The notes: generated by a model not told the origin, from the sequence alone. A DNA stretch of 24,330 bases from Bacteroidales bacterium UBA1458 (GCA_002325785.1 DCSU01000134.1:424-24753), one strand, 5' to 3'; counted from the first letter of the stretch, positions 1 to 7,449 are shown. Numbers and translations are program-made.

Positions 1-126
1 GAGGAGTATGACCACAAGGTTAATGCCGAAGCGTAACACTAGTTCCGGCAAACCGTTAAAGCTGAACAATTCCGATGCCGTCATTGCAGCGCTGCCGTCA
101 GGCAGTCCCATTCCTGTTATATTCAT
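1..126 (-). CDS. DUF4956 domain-containing membrane protein, N-terminal fragment
   Basis: Reading leftwards from an ATG at 124-126, the frame is open for 42 codons to the window edge. The peptide begins MNITGMGLPDG and ends in a hydrophobic stretch (LVLRFGINLVVILL), the pattern with which DUF4956 proteins enter their first membrane helix. DUF4956 genes commonly follow VTC-domain genes in bacteria, and here the start lies inside the end of the VTC gene (29-base overlap, different frame), which suggests translational coupling. An alternative start is the Met at position 6. The rest of the gene is outside the window. The family's role is unknown, though a link to polyphosphate metabolism is often inferred from this neighbourhood. 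Confidence 0.6.
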   Translation of the reverse strand, partial: MNITGMGLPDGSAAMTASELFSFNGLPELVLRFGINLVVILL

Positions 127-880
127 CCCTGATCCTGTTTAAGAGCAAAAATTTCGGTTTTAAATTATTCTGTTTCGGCGCCCCGTTCACCATGGCCATG
201 CCCATGGCATACTTGCTGAAGCCCGTGCTGCGGATCCCCAGGTGCTTGAGCTGCTGAAAAAAGGGTGAGAGCGTGGTTGACTTTTCACTCTTTATCTCCG
301 CGATGGCCAGGAAAGGCATCTTCACACCTTCGCCCTTCAGGTTGTTCCAGGAAATATTATAATCGATAGTTATCCTCTCCGCCTTGTCCAGGTTCACCAG
401 CGTGATGCGCGTGAAACCGGTGTTGAGCACTGCCTTCAGTGTGCCTGCGTTGGCGAATATCAGCTCGGTGAGGAATTCACGCGACTGCTCTATGTGGTTC
501 ATATCGCCCGGCTCCTTCTCCATCCTCGATTTGGATGTACGACCCTTGTTCGACTTCTGTTTCACCTCCAGGAAGGTCAGTCCGTTCGTCTCATAGGTCC
601 TGATCCTTACCTTCGCCCTGTTGAGCTTGCCTGTCACATGCTGGCTGTAGAAAAGGAGCTCCGGGGTATCAAAATAGACGGTCTTGTAGCGGAACTCACG
701 CTGCCAGTCTATCTCAAGAGTCTTGTAAAGCGAGCGAACATTCTGAAGCAGCAGCGGTAACTTGCTGACTGAGAAGAGATACTTGGTGTCGATACGGTTC
801 ATGTACCTGACGTCTGTCATACCTTCAAGACCCACCGGTTCAAACCCTTTAAGTATACTAGTTATTTCCTTTAATTCCAT
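98..880 (-). CDS. VTC-domain polyphosphate polymerase family protein
   Basis: A 260-residue protein beginning MELKEITSILKGFEPV. It carries the hallmarks of the VTC domain, a CYTH-like tunnel enzyme fold that in yeast Vtc4 polymerises ATP gamma-phosphate into polyphosphate: a basic N-terminal strand (RYMNRIDTKYLF), FRYKTVYFDTPEL, KVRIRTYE, a central TFLEVKQKSNKGRTSKSRM segment, and a late acidic strand AIAEIKS. The alternating Lys/Arg/Glu residues are those expected to line the tunnel. No membrane segment is visible, so it is probably cytoplasmic or held by its DUF4956 partner. An in-frame ATG at 916 would add 12 residues, but a good Bacteroidota promoter (-7 box at 896-903) lies between the two starts, so 880 is preferred. 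Bacterial VTC-like proteins are mostly uncharacterised; the enzymatic role is by family. Confidence 0.82.
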   Translation of the reverse strand: MELKEITSILKGFEPVGLEGMTDVRYMNRIDTKYLFSVSKLPLLLQNVRSLYKTLEIDWQREFRYKTVYFDTPELLFYSQHVTGKLNRAKVRIRTYETNGLTFLEVKQKSNKGRTSKSRMEKEPGDMNHIEQSREFLTELIFANAGTLKAVLNTGFTRITLVNLDKAERITIDYNISWNNLKGEGVKMPFLAIAEIKSEKSTTLSPFFQQLKHLGIRSTGFSKYAMGMAMVNGAPKQNNLKPKFLLLNRIRDEYNRNGTA

Positions 881-895
881 TACCTGAAACCCGTG

Positions 896-925
896 CAAAG
901 ATAACAGACTTTTCAACGTTCCAAA
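896..925 (-). promoter_or_regulatory. Candidate Bacteroidota promoter for the VTC gene
   Basis: On the minus strand a TATCTTTG -7 box (896-903, matching TAnnTTTG) is preceded by a TTTG element (922-925) with an 18-base spacer, close to the Bacteroides sigma-ABfr pattern. The box lies 15 bases before the ATG at 880 and downstream of the alternative ATG at 916, so it also decides the start codon. Confidence 0.5.
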
Positions 926-1016
926 GTCCGCAAAAATCCTGCATCTGCGCTACTGATAACGGAGCTTCACCACCAATTATTTCACCGGTGTTAAAAGCTG
1001 TGTAAAGGACTCAGGA

Positions 1017-1328
1017 TCAGAATCCCTTGAACCACTCCTGGAATTTCTCGCCCAGCAGTGGGATTGGTTTCATCTCACCCTGAATGGACCACAAGAGGCT
1101 CATCAGCCAGAATGCAAATACCAGCAGCCCTCCAAGGATCCACAGTACAGGGCCGAAAATCGGGATCACATTAAGGACCCTCAGAGCGATGGCCATGATG
1201 ATGATTCCGAGGTTCTGCTTGATATAGTAACTGGCAAGCTCCTCCTTGTTGTTCATGTTTATTATCAGCGCTATTACCCATCCCACAACGAAGAGATGTG
1301 AGATGATGGCCTTGGTCTTTGCATCCAT
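1017..1328 (-). CDS. Small DUF4870/Tic20-like membrane protein
   Basis: A 103-residue protein with three hydrophobic segments at about residues 8-24, 41-60 and 62-84, and a short soluble tail (GEMKPIPLLGEKFQEWFKGF). The pattern of an isolation/NNK motif (IALIINMNNKEELASYYIKQNLG) between helix one and two is typical of the small DUF4870-type proteins often labelled import component or Tic20-like in Bacteroidota. No catalytic residues are evident and its function is not known. It is transcribed alone on the minus strand, 136 bases upstream of the VTC gene. A candidate -7 box lies 24 bases before the start codon. Confidence 0.72.
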   Translation of the reverse strand: MDAKTKAIISHLFVVGWVIALIINMNNKEELASYYIKQNLGIIIMAIALRVLNVIPIFGPVLWILGGLLVFAFWLMSLLWSIQGEMKPIPLLGEKFQEWFKGF

Positions 1329-1352
1329 TGAATTATTGGTTTATGGTTTACT

Positions 1353-1360
1353 CAAAATTA
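1353..1360 (-). promoter_or_regulatory. Candidate -7 box for the DUF4870-like gene
   Basis: TAATTTTG on the minus strand matches TAnnTTTG and ends 24 bases before the ATG at 1328. No convincing TTG -33 element was found at the expected distance, so only the -7 part is supported. Confidence 0.35.
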
Positions 1361-1445
1361 AAAATATTATTTGCCGCAGGTGTGTCTGATGAAGGAAAAT
1401 TTTGAGGGAACCCGGTTAAAAGGAGAAAGGGTAAGGGCGAATGTA

Positions 1446-1453
1446 TATTTTTG
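1446..1453 (+). promoter_or_regulatory. Candidate -7 box for the DMT transporter gene
   Basis: TATTTTTG matches TAnnTTTG and lies 22 bases before the ATG at 1476. The sequence around the expected -33 position is purine-rich and lacks TTG, so this is a partial match. Confidence 0.35.
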
Positions 1454-1475
1454 TGCCCTGATATTTTAGCATTGC

Positions 1476-2378
1476 ATGGAATACATAACTTCTCACACAG
1501 GAGAGTTTGCCGCGCTTGCCGTGGCTCTCTTCTGGACCATCACCGCGCTGGCTTTCGAGTCGGCCAGCCGCAAGGTCGGTTCACTCACAGTAAACATTAT
1601 AAGGTTAAGTCTTGCCATGATCTTCCTGAGTATCTATACTCTCATCTTTCGCGGTCAGCTCTTTCCTTCAGATGCCACAACCCACAACTGGGTCTGGCTG
1701 GGCCTCTCGGGGATTGTGGGTCTGGTGCTCGGCGATTACTACCTTTTCCGTTCTTATCCTCTCATAGGCTCGAGGTTTGCTATGCTGATCATGACCCTCG
1801 CTCCTCCCCTGGCGGCGATCTTCGGTTACTTCATCCTGGGGGAGTCACTGAACCTCATGCAGATTGCCGGCATGGCAATCGTCATCCTGGGTATAGCCCT
1901 GGCTATCTTCAACAAACCGGTTAAGGGTGAGCGACTGTCAATCAAGTTTGCGCCGGCAGGGTTGCTATTTGCCTTCATTGGCGCTATCGGGCAGGGACTT
2001 GGTATCGTTCTGAGCAAGTACGGAATGGAGGGGTATGATGCCTTCGCCTCAACCCAGATCAGGATCATTGCCGGGCTGGCTGGTTTTGTCATTTTAATAT
2101 CACTCTTGCGCCGGTGGGGCAATGTGTGGGCAGCCGTCAGGAATGCGCCGGCAATGAAGGCGCTGGTGCTCGGGGCCTTCTTCGGCCCGTTCCTGGGCAT
2201 CTCTTTCTCACTGCTGTCAGTGAAATTCACCCAGGCGGGTATCGCCTCAACCATCATGGCTATTGTACCGATACTGATCCTCGCGCCTTCTGCATGGATT
2301 TACAAGGAGAAGATTACGGCAGTGGAGATCGCCGGCGCCATATTGAGTGTGGCAGGGGTTGCCTTCTTTTTTATCTGA
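1476..2378 (+). CDS. EamA/DMT-superfamily transporter (10 TM)
   Basis: A 300-residue integral membrane protein with about ten hydrophobic helices in two five-helix halves, the layout of EamA (RhaT/YdcZ-like) drug/metabolite transporters. The first half includes GIVGLVLGDYYLFRSYPLIG and a helix ending in LGESLNLMQIAGMAIVILG; the second half repeats the theme with LGAFFGPFLGISFSLLSVKF and YKEKITAVEIAGAILSVAGV, the usual end of each EamA repeat. The substrate cannot be read from sequence; members export amino acids, metabolites or drugs. The gene stands alone, opposite in direction to both neighbours, and is followed by the palindromic repeats at 2387-2463. The start at 1476 places the N-terminus directly before helix one and follows a -7 box at 1446. 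Confidence 0.88.
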   Translation: MEYITSHTGEFAALAVALFWTITALAFESASRKVGSLTVNIIRLSLAMIFLSIYTLIFRGQLFPSDATTHNWVWLGLSGIVGLVLGDYYLFRSYPLIGSRFAMLIMTLAPPLAAIFGYFILGESLNLMQIAGMAIVILGIALAIFNKPVKGERLSIKFAPAGLLFAFIGAIGQGLGIVLSKYGMEGYDAFASTQIRIIAGLAGFVILISLLRRWGNVWAAVRNAPAMKALVLGAFFGPFLGISFSLLSVKFTQAGIASTIMAIVPILILAPSAWIYKEKITAVEIAGAILSVAGVAFFFI

Positions 2379-2386
2379 AAAACTTA

Positions 2387-2499
2387 AAGCGTTACCGGGT
2401 AACTTCTTCCGATTTAGCGCCCGGGGTGGAAGTAACAACAAGCGTTACCAGGTAACCGCTTCCTTTGCGGCGGCCGGAGTGCATGTGACCACTGGTTAT
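2387..2499. repeat. Tandem palindromic repeats between convergent genes
   Basis: Two 24-base units, 2387-2410 and 2440-2463, share AAGCGTTACC-N-GGTAAC-NN-CTTCC and differ at three positions. Each has a perfect 6+1+6 palindrome GTTACC-N-GGTAAC (2391-2403 and 2444-2456). In the second unit the stem extends with AAGC/GCTT around a single bulged C. A decayed third copy, GTGACC-ACT-GGTTAT, lies at 2485-2499 over the stop of the GH18 gene. Located between the convergent ends of the DMT and GH18 genes, they may be a bidirectional terminator, a REP-like extragenic palindrome, or a protein-binding site. There is no clear T run, so simple terminator function is uncertain. Confidence 0.6.
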
Positions 2500-3641
2500 T
2501 TGCCTTTCAATCCCACAACAATGGCATTAAGAAGCATGCCGTCAACGTCTTCAGTATATTCCCAGAACATTACCCCGCCCAGGCCCCTGGACTTCACATA
2601 CTCCATCTTGGCTGCGATGGATACCTCATCATCATATGAAATGAAGACTGAGTCGCGCTCATTCCAGAGGAATGGTGCAGCAGCCGTGGAGTCATAATGG
2701 CTGGTGAAGGCGGGATCGGTGGCAGCCTTGAGAACATCAGTGTATGATATGCTTGCGCCCGTAGTGGCAGCCTCACGGTAGAGTCCGTTATTGACAGGCT
2801 CCGCCCCTTTCCATATCCGGCCATAGAACGGAACCCCGATATTCATCTTCGACAGTGGTATACCTGCCCTTAGGTGCAGATCCACAGCCTTCACCGTGGC
2901 GTCGCCGTCAGGCGAATCAGAGTCGGACAGGTACAGGTTGGAATGGTGCCCTGTCTGCGAGGTCAGGCCGTTGTGCAGATCATATGTCATGATATTGATA
3001 AAATCGAGGTACTTATGAATCTCTCCCAGCTCGGTATTGGCAGCATAGACCTCATCAGCCCCCGTGGCGATGGTCAGCAGGTAAGGCTCCTCGCGGCCCT
3101 GCTCTGCTGCAAGTGAGTCAATATGCCTCCTGACGCATTCAAGCATCAGCGTGAAATTATGCACGTCTTCAGGCCTGTATATGTTTCCTGCCCCCAACTG
3201 GTTCGGGTACTCCCAGTCGAGGTCAATCCCGTCAATGCCATGCTCTCTGATGAAGGCTGAGGCGCTGACGGCAAAACGCGTCCGCGACGAGTCGGTGAGG
3301 GCGGCATCGGAGAAGTTCCCTGACCATCCCCATCCCCCTACGGAGACCAGGACCTTCAGATCAGGGTTGACCTCCTTCAGCGCCACGAGGGCACGGATGT
3401 CATTACTGTTCATTTCGGTGCTGTCAATCTTATCGCTCCCGAACATCACCTCTCCGTCTATTATGTTAGCAAAGGCATAATTAATATGTGTAAGCTTCGC
3501 AGCATCGATACCTGAAAAGTCATAGCCGCGGAAGCCGGCAACATATCCCACAACCATATATTCACCGACTGAGTGTGTGGTACCGCATGATGCCAGCAGC
3601 ATCAACAGGCTGGATAAGGCACAAATAATCATATTTTTCAT
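2496..3641 (-). CDS. GH18 chitinase-like lipoprotein
   Basis: A 381-residue glycoside hydrolase family 18 protein (numbering from the Met at 3641; one further Met codon precedes it at 3644). It begins with a lipoprotein signal ending LLASC, so it is probably anchored to the outer or inner membrane. The chitinase fold is seen in order: SVGGWGWSG on beta-strand 3, the catalytic motif DGIDLDWEYP on strand 4 (Glu near residue 144 is the proton donor, with the preceding Asp residues), MTYDLHNG on strand 6, GVPFYGRIW on strand 7, and GGVMFWEYTED on strand 8. All key residues are intact. GH18 enzymes retain configuration via the substrate N-acetyl group, and act on chitin, peptidoglycan-like GlcNAc polymers or the chitobiose core of N-glycans. 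No carbohydrate-binding module is seen. It is divergent from the GH130 gene, 125 bases away. Confidence 0.93.
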   Translation of the reverse strand: MKNMIICALSSLLMLLASCGTTHSVGEYMVVGYVAGFRGYDFSGIDAAKLTHINYAFANIIDGEVMFGSDKIDSTEMNSNDIRALVALKEVNPDLKVLVSVGGWGWSGNFSDAALTDSSRTRFAVSASAFIREHGIDGIDLDWEYPNQLGAGNIYRPEDVHNFTLMLECVRRHIDSLAAEQGREEPYLLTIATGADEVYAANTELGEIHKYLDFINIMTYDLHNGLTSQTGHHSNLYLSDSDSPDGDATVKAVDLHLRAGIPLSKMNIGVPFYGRIWKGAEPVNNGLYREAATTGASISYTDVLKAATDPAFTSHYDSTAAAPFLWNERDSVFISYDDEVSIAAKMEYVKSRGLGGVMFWEYTEDVDGMLLNAIVVGLKGK

Positions 3642-3736
3642 CACAGTTATTTGATCAGGTCTGGCTGCAATTTATAAAAGTTTGCACAATTGTCAGCGGG
3701 TAAATACAATCATGAACAGTGGTTTGCGTTATCCGT

Positions 3737-3744
3737 TATATTTG
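3737..3744 (+). promoter_or_regulatory. Candidate -7 box for the GH130 gene
   Basis: TATATTTG, a full match to TAnnTTTG, ends 24 bases before the ATG at 3769, the same distance seen for the box before the gene at 1328. A clear -33 TTG at about 18-20 bases upstream is not visible. Confidence 0.45.
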
Positions 3745-3768
3745 TTCCGCAAATAGTAAAAAGAATTT

Positions 3769-4968
3769 ATGACCGAGAAGGAATTTGATGCCGGGGTAAA
3801 GAAGCTGTTTGATGACCATAACGAGCTCATCAACAGGCCCAATCAAAATAAGCATGGCGGGAACGGAATATATGACAGGTATCTATATCCGGTGCTCACG
3901 CGTGACCATGCTCCGGTGTTCTGGAGATATGACCTCAACTATAAAACCAATCCTCACCTGATGACGAGGCTGGGCATCAACACCACCTTCAACGCAGGGG
4001 CGATAAAGCATGATGGCAGGTACTGCCTTGCGGTGCGCACAGAAGGGTTCGATGTCAAATCGTTTTTTGCCATAGCCGAGAGTGCAAATGGCATTGACCA
4101 CTGGCGCTTCCGAGATCATCCCATCGTGATGCCTGTTACCTCTGACCCGGAAATGAATGTCTATGATATCCGTCTTACCAGGCATGAAGATGGCTGGATC
4201 TACGGCCTCTTCTGCGCAGAGCGAAAGGATACCACCAAGCCTGACGACTCCTCGGCAGCGCTGGCGAGCTGCGGTATAGCAAGAACAAAGGATCTGAAGC
4301 ACTGGGAGAGACTTGACGATCTGAGATCGTCTGCCGCACAGCAGAGGAACTGCGTTTTGCATCCCGAGTTTGTCGCCGGGAAATACATGATCTACACCCG
4401 GCCACAGGCAGGATTCATCGAGACTGGCGACAGCGGCATCTCAGCTGGCTTCTGTGACAGTATGGAGCATGCCGTGCTGGGCACAGAAATACTTGTGGAC
4501 CCCAGGAAATATCACACCGTTAAGGAGGTAAAAAACGGGCAGGGACCTTCCCCTCTGAAGACCGAATATGGATGGCTCCACCTTGCCCACGGCGTCAGGA
4601 GAACAGCTGCCGGATTACGGTATACCCTCTACCTCTTTTTGACCTCCCTGGAAGAGCCCTGGAAAGTGATAAAAAGACCCTCGGGTCACTTCTTGGAACC
4701 GCTTGATGATGAGAGAGTTGGAGATGTTTCAAACGTGGTGTTCAGTAATGGCTGGATTGCAGACGATAATGGCACGGTCTTTGTCTATTACGCAAGCTCA
4801 GATACAAGGATGCATGTAGCAACAACAACGATGGAAAAAATGATTGATTATGTCATGAATACACCTGAGGACGCAGGACGCACTCAACTATGTGCTGCCC
4901 AGCGCGATCAGATGATTGAAAATAACCTGAAAATAATGTCTGAAAAATATCCTTATATCAAATTTTGA
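3769..4968 (+). CDS. GH130 beta-mannosyl phosphorylase-type glycosidase
   Basis: A 399-residue cytoplasmic protein with a five-bladed propeller type sequence of family GH130. Family marks include GNGIYDRYLYPVLTRDHAP near the N-terminus, NTTFNAGAI, LAVRTEG, the segment MNVYDIRLTRHEDGW with Asp133 as the likely proton donor, and GQGPSPLKTEYGWLHLAHGV in the centre. No signal peptide is present. GH130 enzymes use phosphate to split beta-mannosides, giving alpha-mannose 1-phosphate. The length and motifs resemble the subgroup that acts on mannosyl-1,4-glucose (BfMGP type, EC 2.4.1.281), but acceptor specificity cannot be fixed by eye. It stands alone with no epimerase or permease beside it; the only sugar-related neighbour is the divergent GH18 gene. 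It ends 254 bases before the kamA operon. Confidence 0.88.
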   Translation: MTEKEFDAGVKKLFDDHNELINRPNQNKHGGNGIYDRYLYPVLTRDHAPVFWRYDLNYKTNPHLMTRLGINTTFNAGAIKHDGRYCLAVRTEGFDVKSFFAIAESANGIDHWRFRDHPIVMPVTSDPEMNVYDIRLTRHEDGWIYGLFCAERKDTTKPDDSSAALASCGIARTKDLKHWERLDDLRSSAAQQRNCVLHPEFVAGKYMIYTRPQAGFIETGDSGISAGFCDSMEHAVLGTEILVDPRKYHTVKEVKNGQGPSPLKTEYGWLHLAHGVRRTAAGLRYTLYLFLTSLEEPWKVIKRPSGHFLEPLDDERVGDVSNVVFSNGWIADDNGTVFVYYASSDTRMHVATTTMEKMIDYVMNTPEDAGRTQLCAAQRDQMIENNLKIMSEKYPYIKF

Positions 4969-5026
4969 TTTAAGTTTGCGCCTCAAAATAAGGGCATCAT
5001 TTTTATGACCTGAAGCCAGCCTGTGA

Positions 5027-5171
5027 ATAACTTATTCCAGGGCAGGTTATAAAACTGAAAAAGAGGTACTAACATATGAGATGATCGTGTTAATATCTTT
5101 TGTCCGGCAGATTTATCGCAGGTTATGCATTTAATAACTTAGCGACAATTTATTGAAACTTTTTAATAACT
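5027..5171 (+). promoter_or_regulatory. Repeated inverted heptamers in the kamA leader
   Basis: The 254-base region before kamA (4969-5222) holds ATAACTT at 5027-5033 and 5134-5140, AGGTTAT (within GCAGGTTAT) at 5044-5050 and 5120-5126, and a partial ATAACTA at 5166-5172. ATAACTT and AGGTTAT can pair (seven base pairs with one G-T), so two hairpins with opposite arm order are possible, 5027-5050 and 5120-5140, and either arm could swap partners. TTAATAACT also occurs twice, at 5131 and 5163, 32 bases apart. This may be a repressor operator or an attenuator-like leader. I do not recognise a lysine riboswitch or any other known class here, and no exact TAnnTTTG box is present. Confidence 0.35.
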
Positions 5172-5222
5172 AAAACGAATAATTAACAACCAGAAAAAAA
5201 AGGTAATTCATTTTACCGAAGT

Positions 5223-6467
5223 ATGAACGCTAACAGAAAAGAGGCAACGGTCACTCATGTTGAGGACCGCCTCATGGGCTGTTCTTCTGACGAAGAACCT
5301 GGCGCGGGTACCATGATCTTCCCGCAGATCGGATCCCACGATCGTTTAGTTAGCAACCGGAGTTCGGAATTCATACGCCGCTACTTCCCTCTTGCAAATG
5401 CTGAATCCTGGAATGACTGGCGCTGGCAGCTGCGCAATTCTTTCACCACTGCTGAGTCGCTGTCTCGTGTCATGACACTCTCTGATGACGAGATCAACAC
5501 TCTCCACGGGCTGAAGAACAGGTTGCCGTTAAGGATCACTCCCTACTATCTGTCGCTCATCTATGATTCGGAGCCGGGTTCACCCCTGCGCCGGACGATG
5601 ATTCCGACAAGTGATGAGCTTATCATCACCGAGGCCGAGAAGGCTGACCCTCTGGATGAGATGGGAAGCAGCCCGGTGCCGGGAATAATTCACCGTTACC
5701 CCGACAGGGCACTCTTCACCGTGACCCAGTTCTGCTCTTCCTACTGCAGGTACTGCACCCGGTCGCACTCGGTGGGCAAGCTCGGTCATCTGACCAAGGG
5801 CGAATGGGACAGGGCGTTCAGATATCTTGCGGAACACACCGAGATACGTGATGTCATCATCAGCGGAGGGGATCCTCTGACTATGAACGACAGCAAGATT
5901 GAATACCTGCTCTCGAACCTGAGAGCCATTAAACATATTGAGATACTGAGGATAGGTACCAAGGTGCCTGCAGTGCTTCCGCAGAGAATCACCCCGCAGC
6001 TGGTAGCCATGGTGAAGAAATATCACCCTGTCTTCCTGAGCGTGCACTTCACTCACCCTGATGAAATCACTCCCGAGACACGCAGGGCATGCGAGATGCT
6101 TGCCGATGCGGGAATTCCCCTGGGAAGCCAGACGGTATTGCTGAAGGGCATCAATGATGATCCTGCGACAATGAAGAGCCTGATGCATAAGCTCCTCACC
6201 GTGCGCGTAAGGCCCTATTACATCTACCAGTGTGACCTGATACCCGGCTCGAGCCACTTCAGGACCACTATCGAGACAGGAATTGACATTATTGAGAACC
6301 TACGCGGCCATACCAGCGGTTACGCCGTGCCTCAGTTTGTTGTCGACGCTCCCGGCGGAGGCGGCAAGATACCCATCCTGCCTGCATATGTGGTGGAGAG
6401 CGGACCTGAAAAATGGGTCCTCAGAAACTATAAGAAGAATCAGTACACTTACCCCAATAAAAAGTAA
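5223..6467 (+). CDS. kamA: KamA-family radical SAM lysine 2,3-aminomutase
   Basis: A 414-residue radical SAM, PLP-dependent aminomutase. The [4Fe-4S] motif is CSSYCRYC (Cys171, Cys175, Cys178), the SAM-binding SGGDPL is at 214-219, and the PLP lysine is Lys382 in DAPGGGGKIP. Residues that bind lysine in the clostridial enzyme are kept: Arg180 for the carboxylate, and Asp338 (YQCDL) and Asp375 (VVDAPG) for the side-chain amine. It should therefore turn L-lysine into beta-lysine rather than act on glutamate. Two oddities: the usual cysteine-rich zinc tail is absent because the protein stops just after YTYP, and the other zinc ligand (NDC in the clostridial enzyme) is Asp here. The N-terminus is about 45 residues longer than the clostridial one, before WNDWRWQLRN. 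It is the first gene of a five-gene operon, with no fermentation genes nearby. Confidence 0.93.
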   Translation: MNANRKEATVTHVEDRLMGCSSDEEPGAGTMIFPQIGSHDRLVSNRSSEFIRRYFPLANAESWNDWRWQLRNSFTTAESLSRVMTLSDDEINTLHGLKNRLPLRITPYYLSLIYDSEPGSPLRRTMIPTSDELIITEAEKADPLDEMGSSPVPGIIHRYPDRALFTVTQFCSSYCRYCTRSHSVGKLGHLTKGEWDRAFRYLAEHTEIRDVIISGGDPLTMNDSKIEYLLSNLRAIKHIEILRIGTKVPAVLPQRITPQLVAMVKKYHPVFLSVHFTHPDEITPETRRACEMLADAGIPLGSQTVLLKGINDDPATMKSLMHKLLTVRVRPYYIYQCDLIPGSSHFRTTIETGIDIIENLRGHTSGYAVPQFVVDAPGGGGKIPILPAYVVESGPEKWVLRNYKKNQYTYPNKK

Positions 6468-6474
6468 CTGAGGG

Positions 6475-7449
6475 ATGAGGATCGGCCTGACCTATGACCT
6501 CCGTTCGTGGTACCTCGAACGCGGTTATACCATGGATGAGACAGCTGAGTTTGACAAGGAGGAGACGGTGGCAGCCCTTGAAGATACGCTTATGCGGCTC
6601 GGTTATGCGACCGAACGAATAGGCAATCTCTTCGAACTGGTTGAGAAGTTGGCCGCAGGGAAAAGATGGGACATGGTGTTTAATATTTCCGAGGGCCTTT
6701 ATGGCGACGGGCGTGAGTCTGCCGTCCCGGCGCTGCTGGACCAGTACCGTATACCTTACGTATTCAGCGGACCCGTAGTGATGGGCATCTCTCTCAACAA
6801 ATACCTGGCGCGCCTGGTGGTGGATGCTGCCGGCGTGCCGGTCTGTCCGGGCATCATAGCCACCTCGGTGCATGATCTTGACCAGTCCTCAGCGCTGGCG
6901 TTCCCACTGTTCGTCAAGCCGGTGGCTGAAGGTACAGGCAAGGGTATAACCACAAGGAGTGTCGTGAGGGATCATGACTCCCTGGTGACCCTGGTGGCAG
7001 AGCTGCTGGCCACATATCATCAGCCGGTGCTGATTGAGGAGTACCTTCCCGGCAGAGAGTTCACCGTTGGTGTCACCGGCAGCGGTGCAGAGGCGAAGGT
7101 GACTGGCGGCATGGAGGTTATCTGCCGCGATAACCTGCCCTACTCCGTGGAGGTTAAGGAGAACTACGAGAACTACGTCAAATACGCGGTATATGACGAA
7201 GATATCAGGGAGGAGTGCAATGCGGTGGCCCTCGGCGCCTGGCGCGCCCTGAGCGCCGTCGATGCCGGACGCGTAGACATGAAGGCAGACAGAAACGGAA
7301 AAATGTGCTTCATCGAAGCCAATCCCCTTGCAGGCCTTAACCCCATCCATTCAGACCTGCCAATGCTCTCACGGCTCAACGGAATGAGCTTTGACACCCT
7401 GATGGACAGGATAATGGAATCTGCAAAAAAACGTCACGGACTCGCATGA
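6475..7449 (+). CDS. ATP-grasp ligase 1 (D-Ala-D-Ala ligase fold, other substrate)
   Basis: A 324-residue ATP-grasp enzyme beginning seven bases after kamA. The fold order follows D-Ala-D-Ala ligases: an N-terminal domain ending DMVFNISEGLYGDGRES and IPYVFSG, the ATP-binding FPLFVKPVAEGTGKGIT (Lys148), LIEEYLPGREFTVGV (Glu188, Glu189, Arg194), and the metal site GRVDMK...FIEANPLAGL (Asp268, Glu281, Asn283). All ATP and Mg residues look intact. What is missing is the Ddl N-terminal substrate loop (GGxSxEHEVS); instead it starts LTYDLRSWYLERGYTMDETAEF. It is therefore predicted to join a carboxylate to an amine through an acyl phosphate, but not to make D-Ala-D-Ala. By context one substrate may be beta-lysine. 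The third gene overlaps its stop by four bases. Confidence 0.85.
   Translation: MRIGLTYDLRSWYLERGYTMDETAEFDKEETVAALEDTLMRLGYATERIGNLFELVEKLAAGKRWDMVFNISEGLYGDGRESAVPALLDQYRIPYVFSGPVVMGISLNKYLARLVVDAAGVPVCPGIIATSVHDLDQSSALAFPLFVKPVAEGTGKGITTRSVVRDHDSLVTLVAELLATYHQPVLIEEYLPGREFTVGVTGSGAEAKVTGGMEVICRDNLPYSVEVKENYENYVKYAVYDEDIREECNAVALGAWRALSAVDAGRVDMKADRNGKMCFIEANPLAGLNPIHSDLPMLSRLNGMSFDTLMDRIMESAKKRHGLA

Noticed and set aside
951..1006. Possible terminator hairpin (AGCTT...AAGCT with CACC/GGTG) after the DUF4870-like gene
   Set aside because: The arms are broken by an asymmetric bulge and there is no T run on the strand of the gene.
4969..5222. Lysine riboswitch or other known riboswitch before kamA
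   Set aside because: I could not find the conserved core of the lysine class or another class; only the repeated heptamers are supported.
5580..6257. 225-codon open frame on the minus strand inside kamA
   Set aside because: It lies fully antisense to a conserved radical SAM gene, has no recognisable domain and follows from the codon bias of the true gene.
5223..6467. Lysine fermentation locus
   Set aside because: None of the partner genes (beta-lysine 5,6-aminomutase, 3,5-diaminohexanoate dehydrogenase, cleavage enzyme) is in the window.
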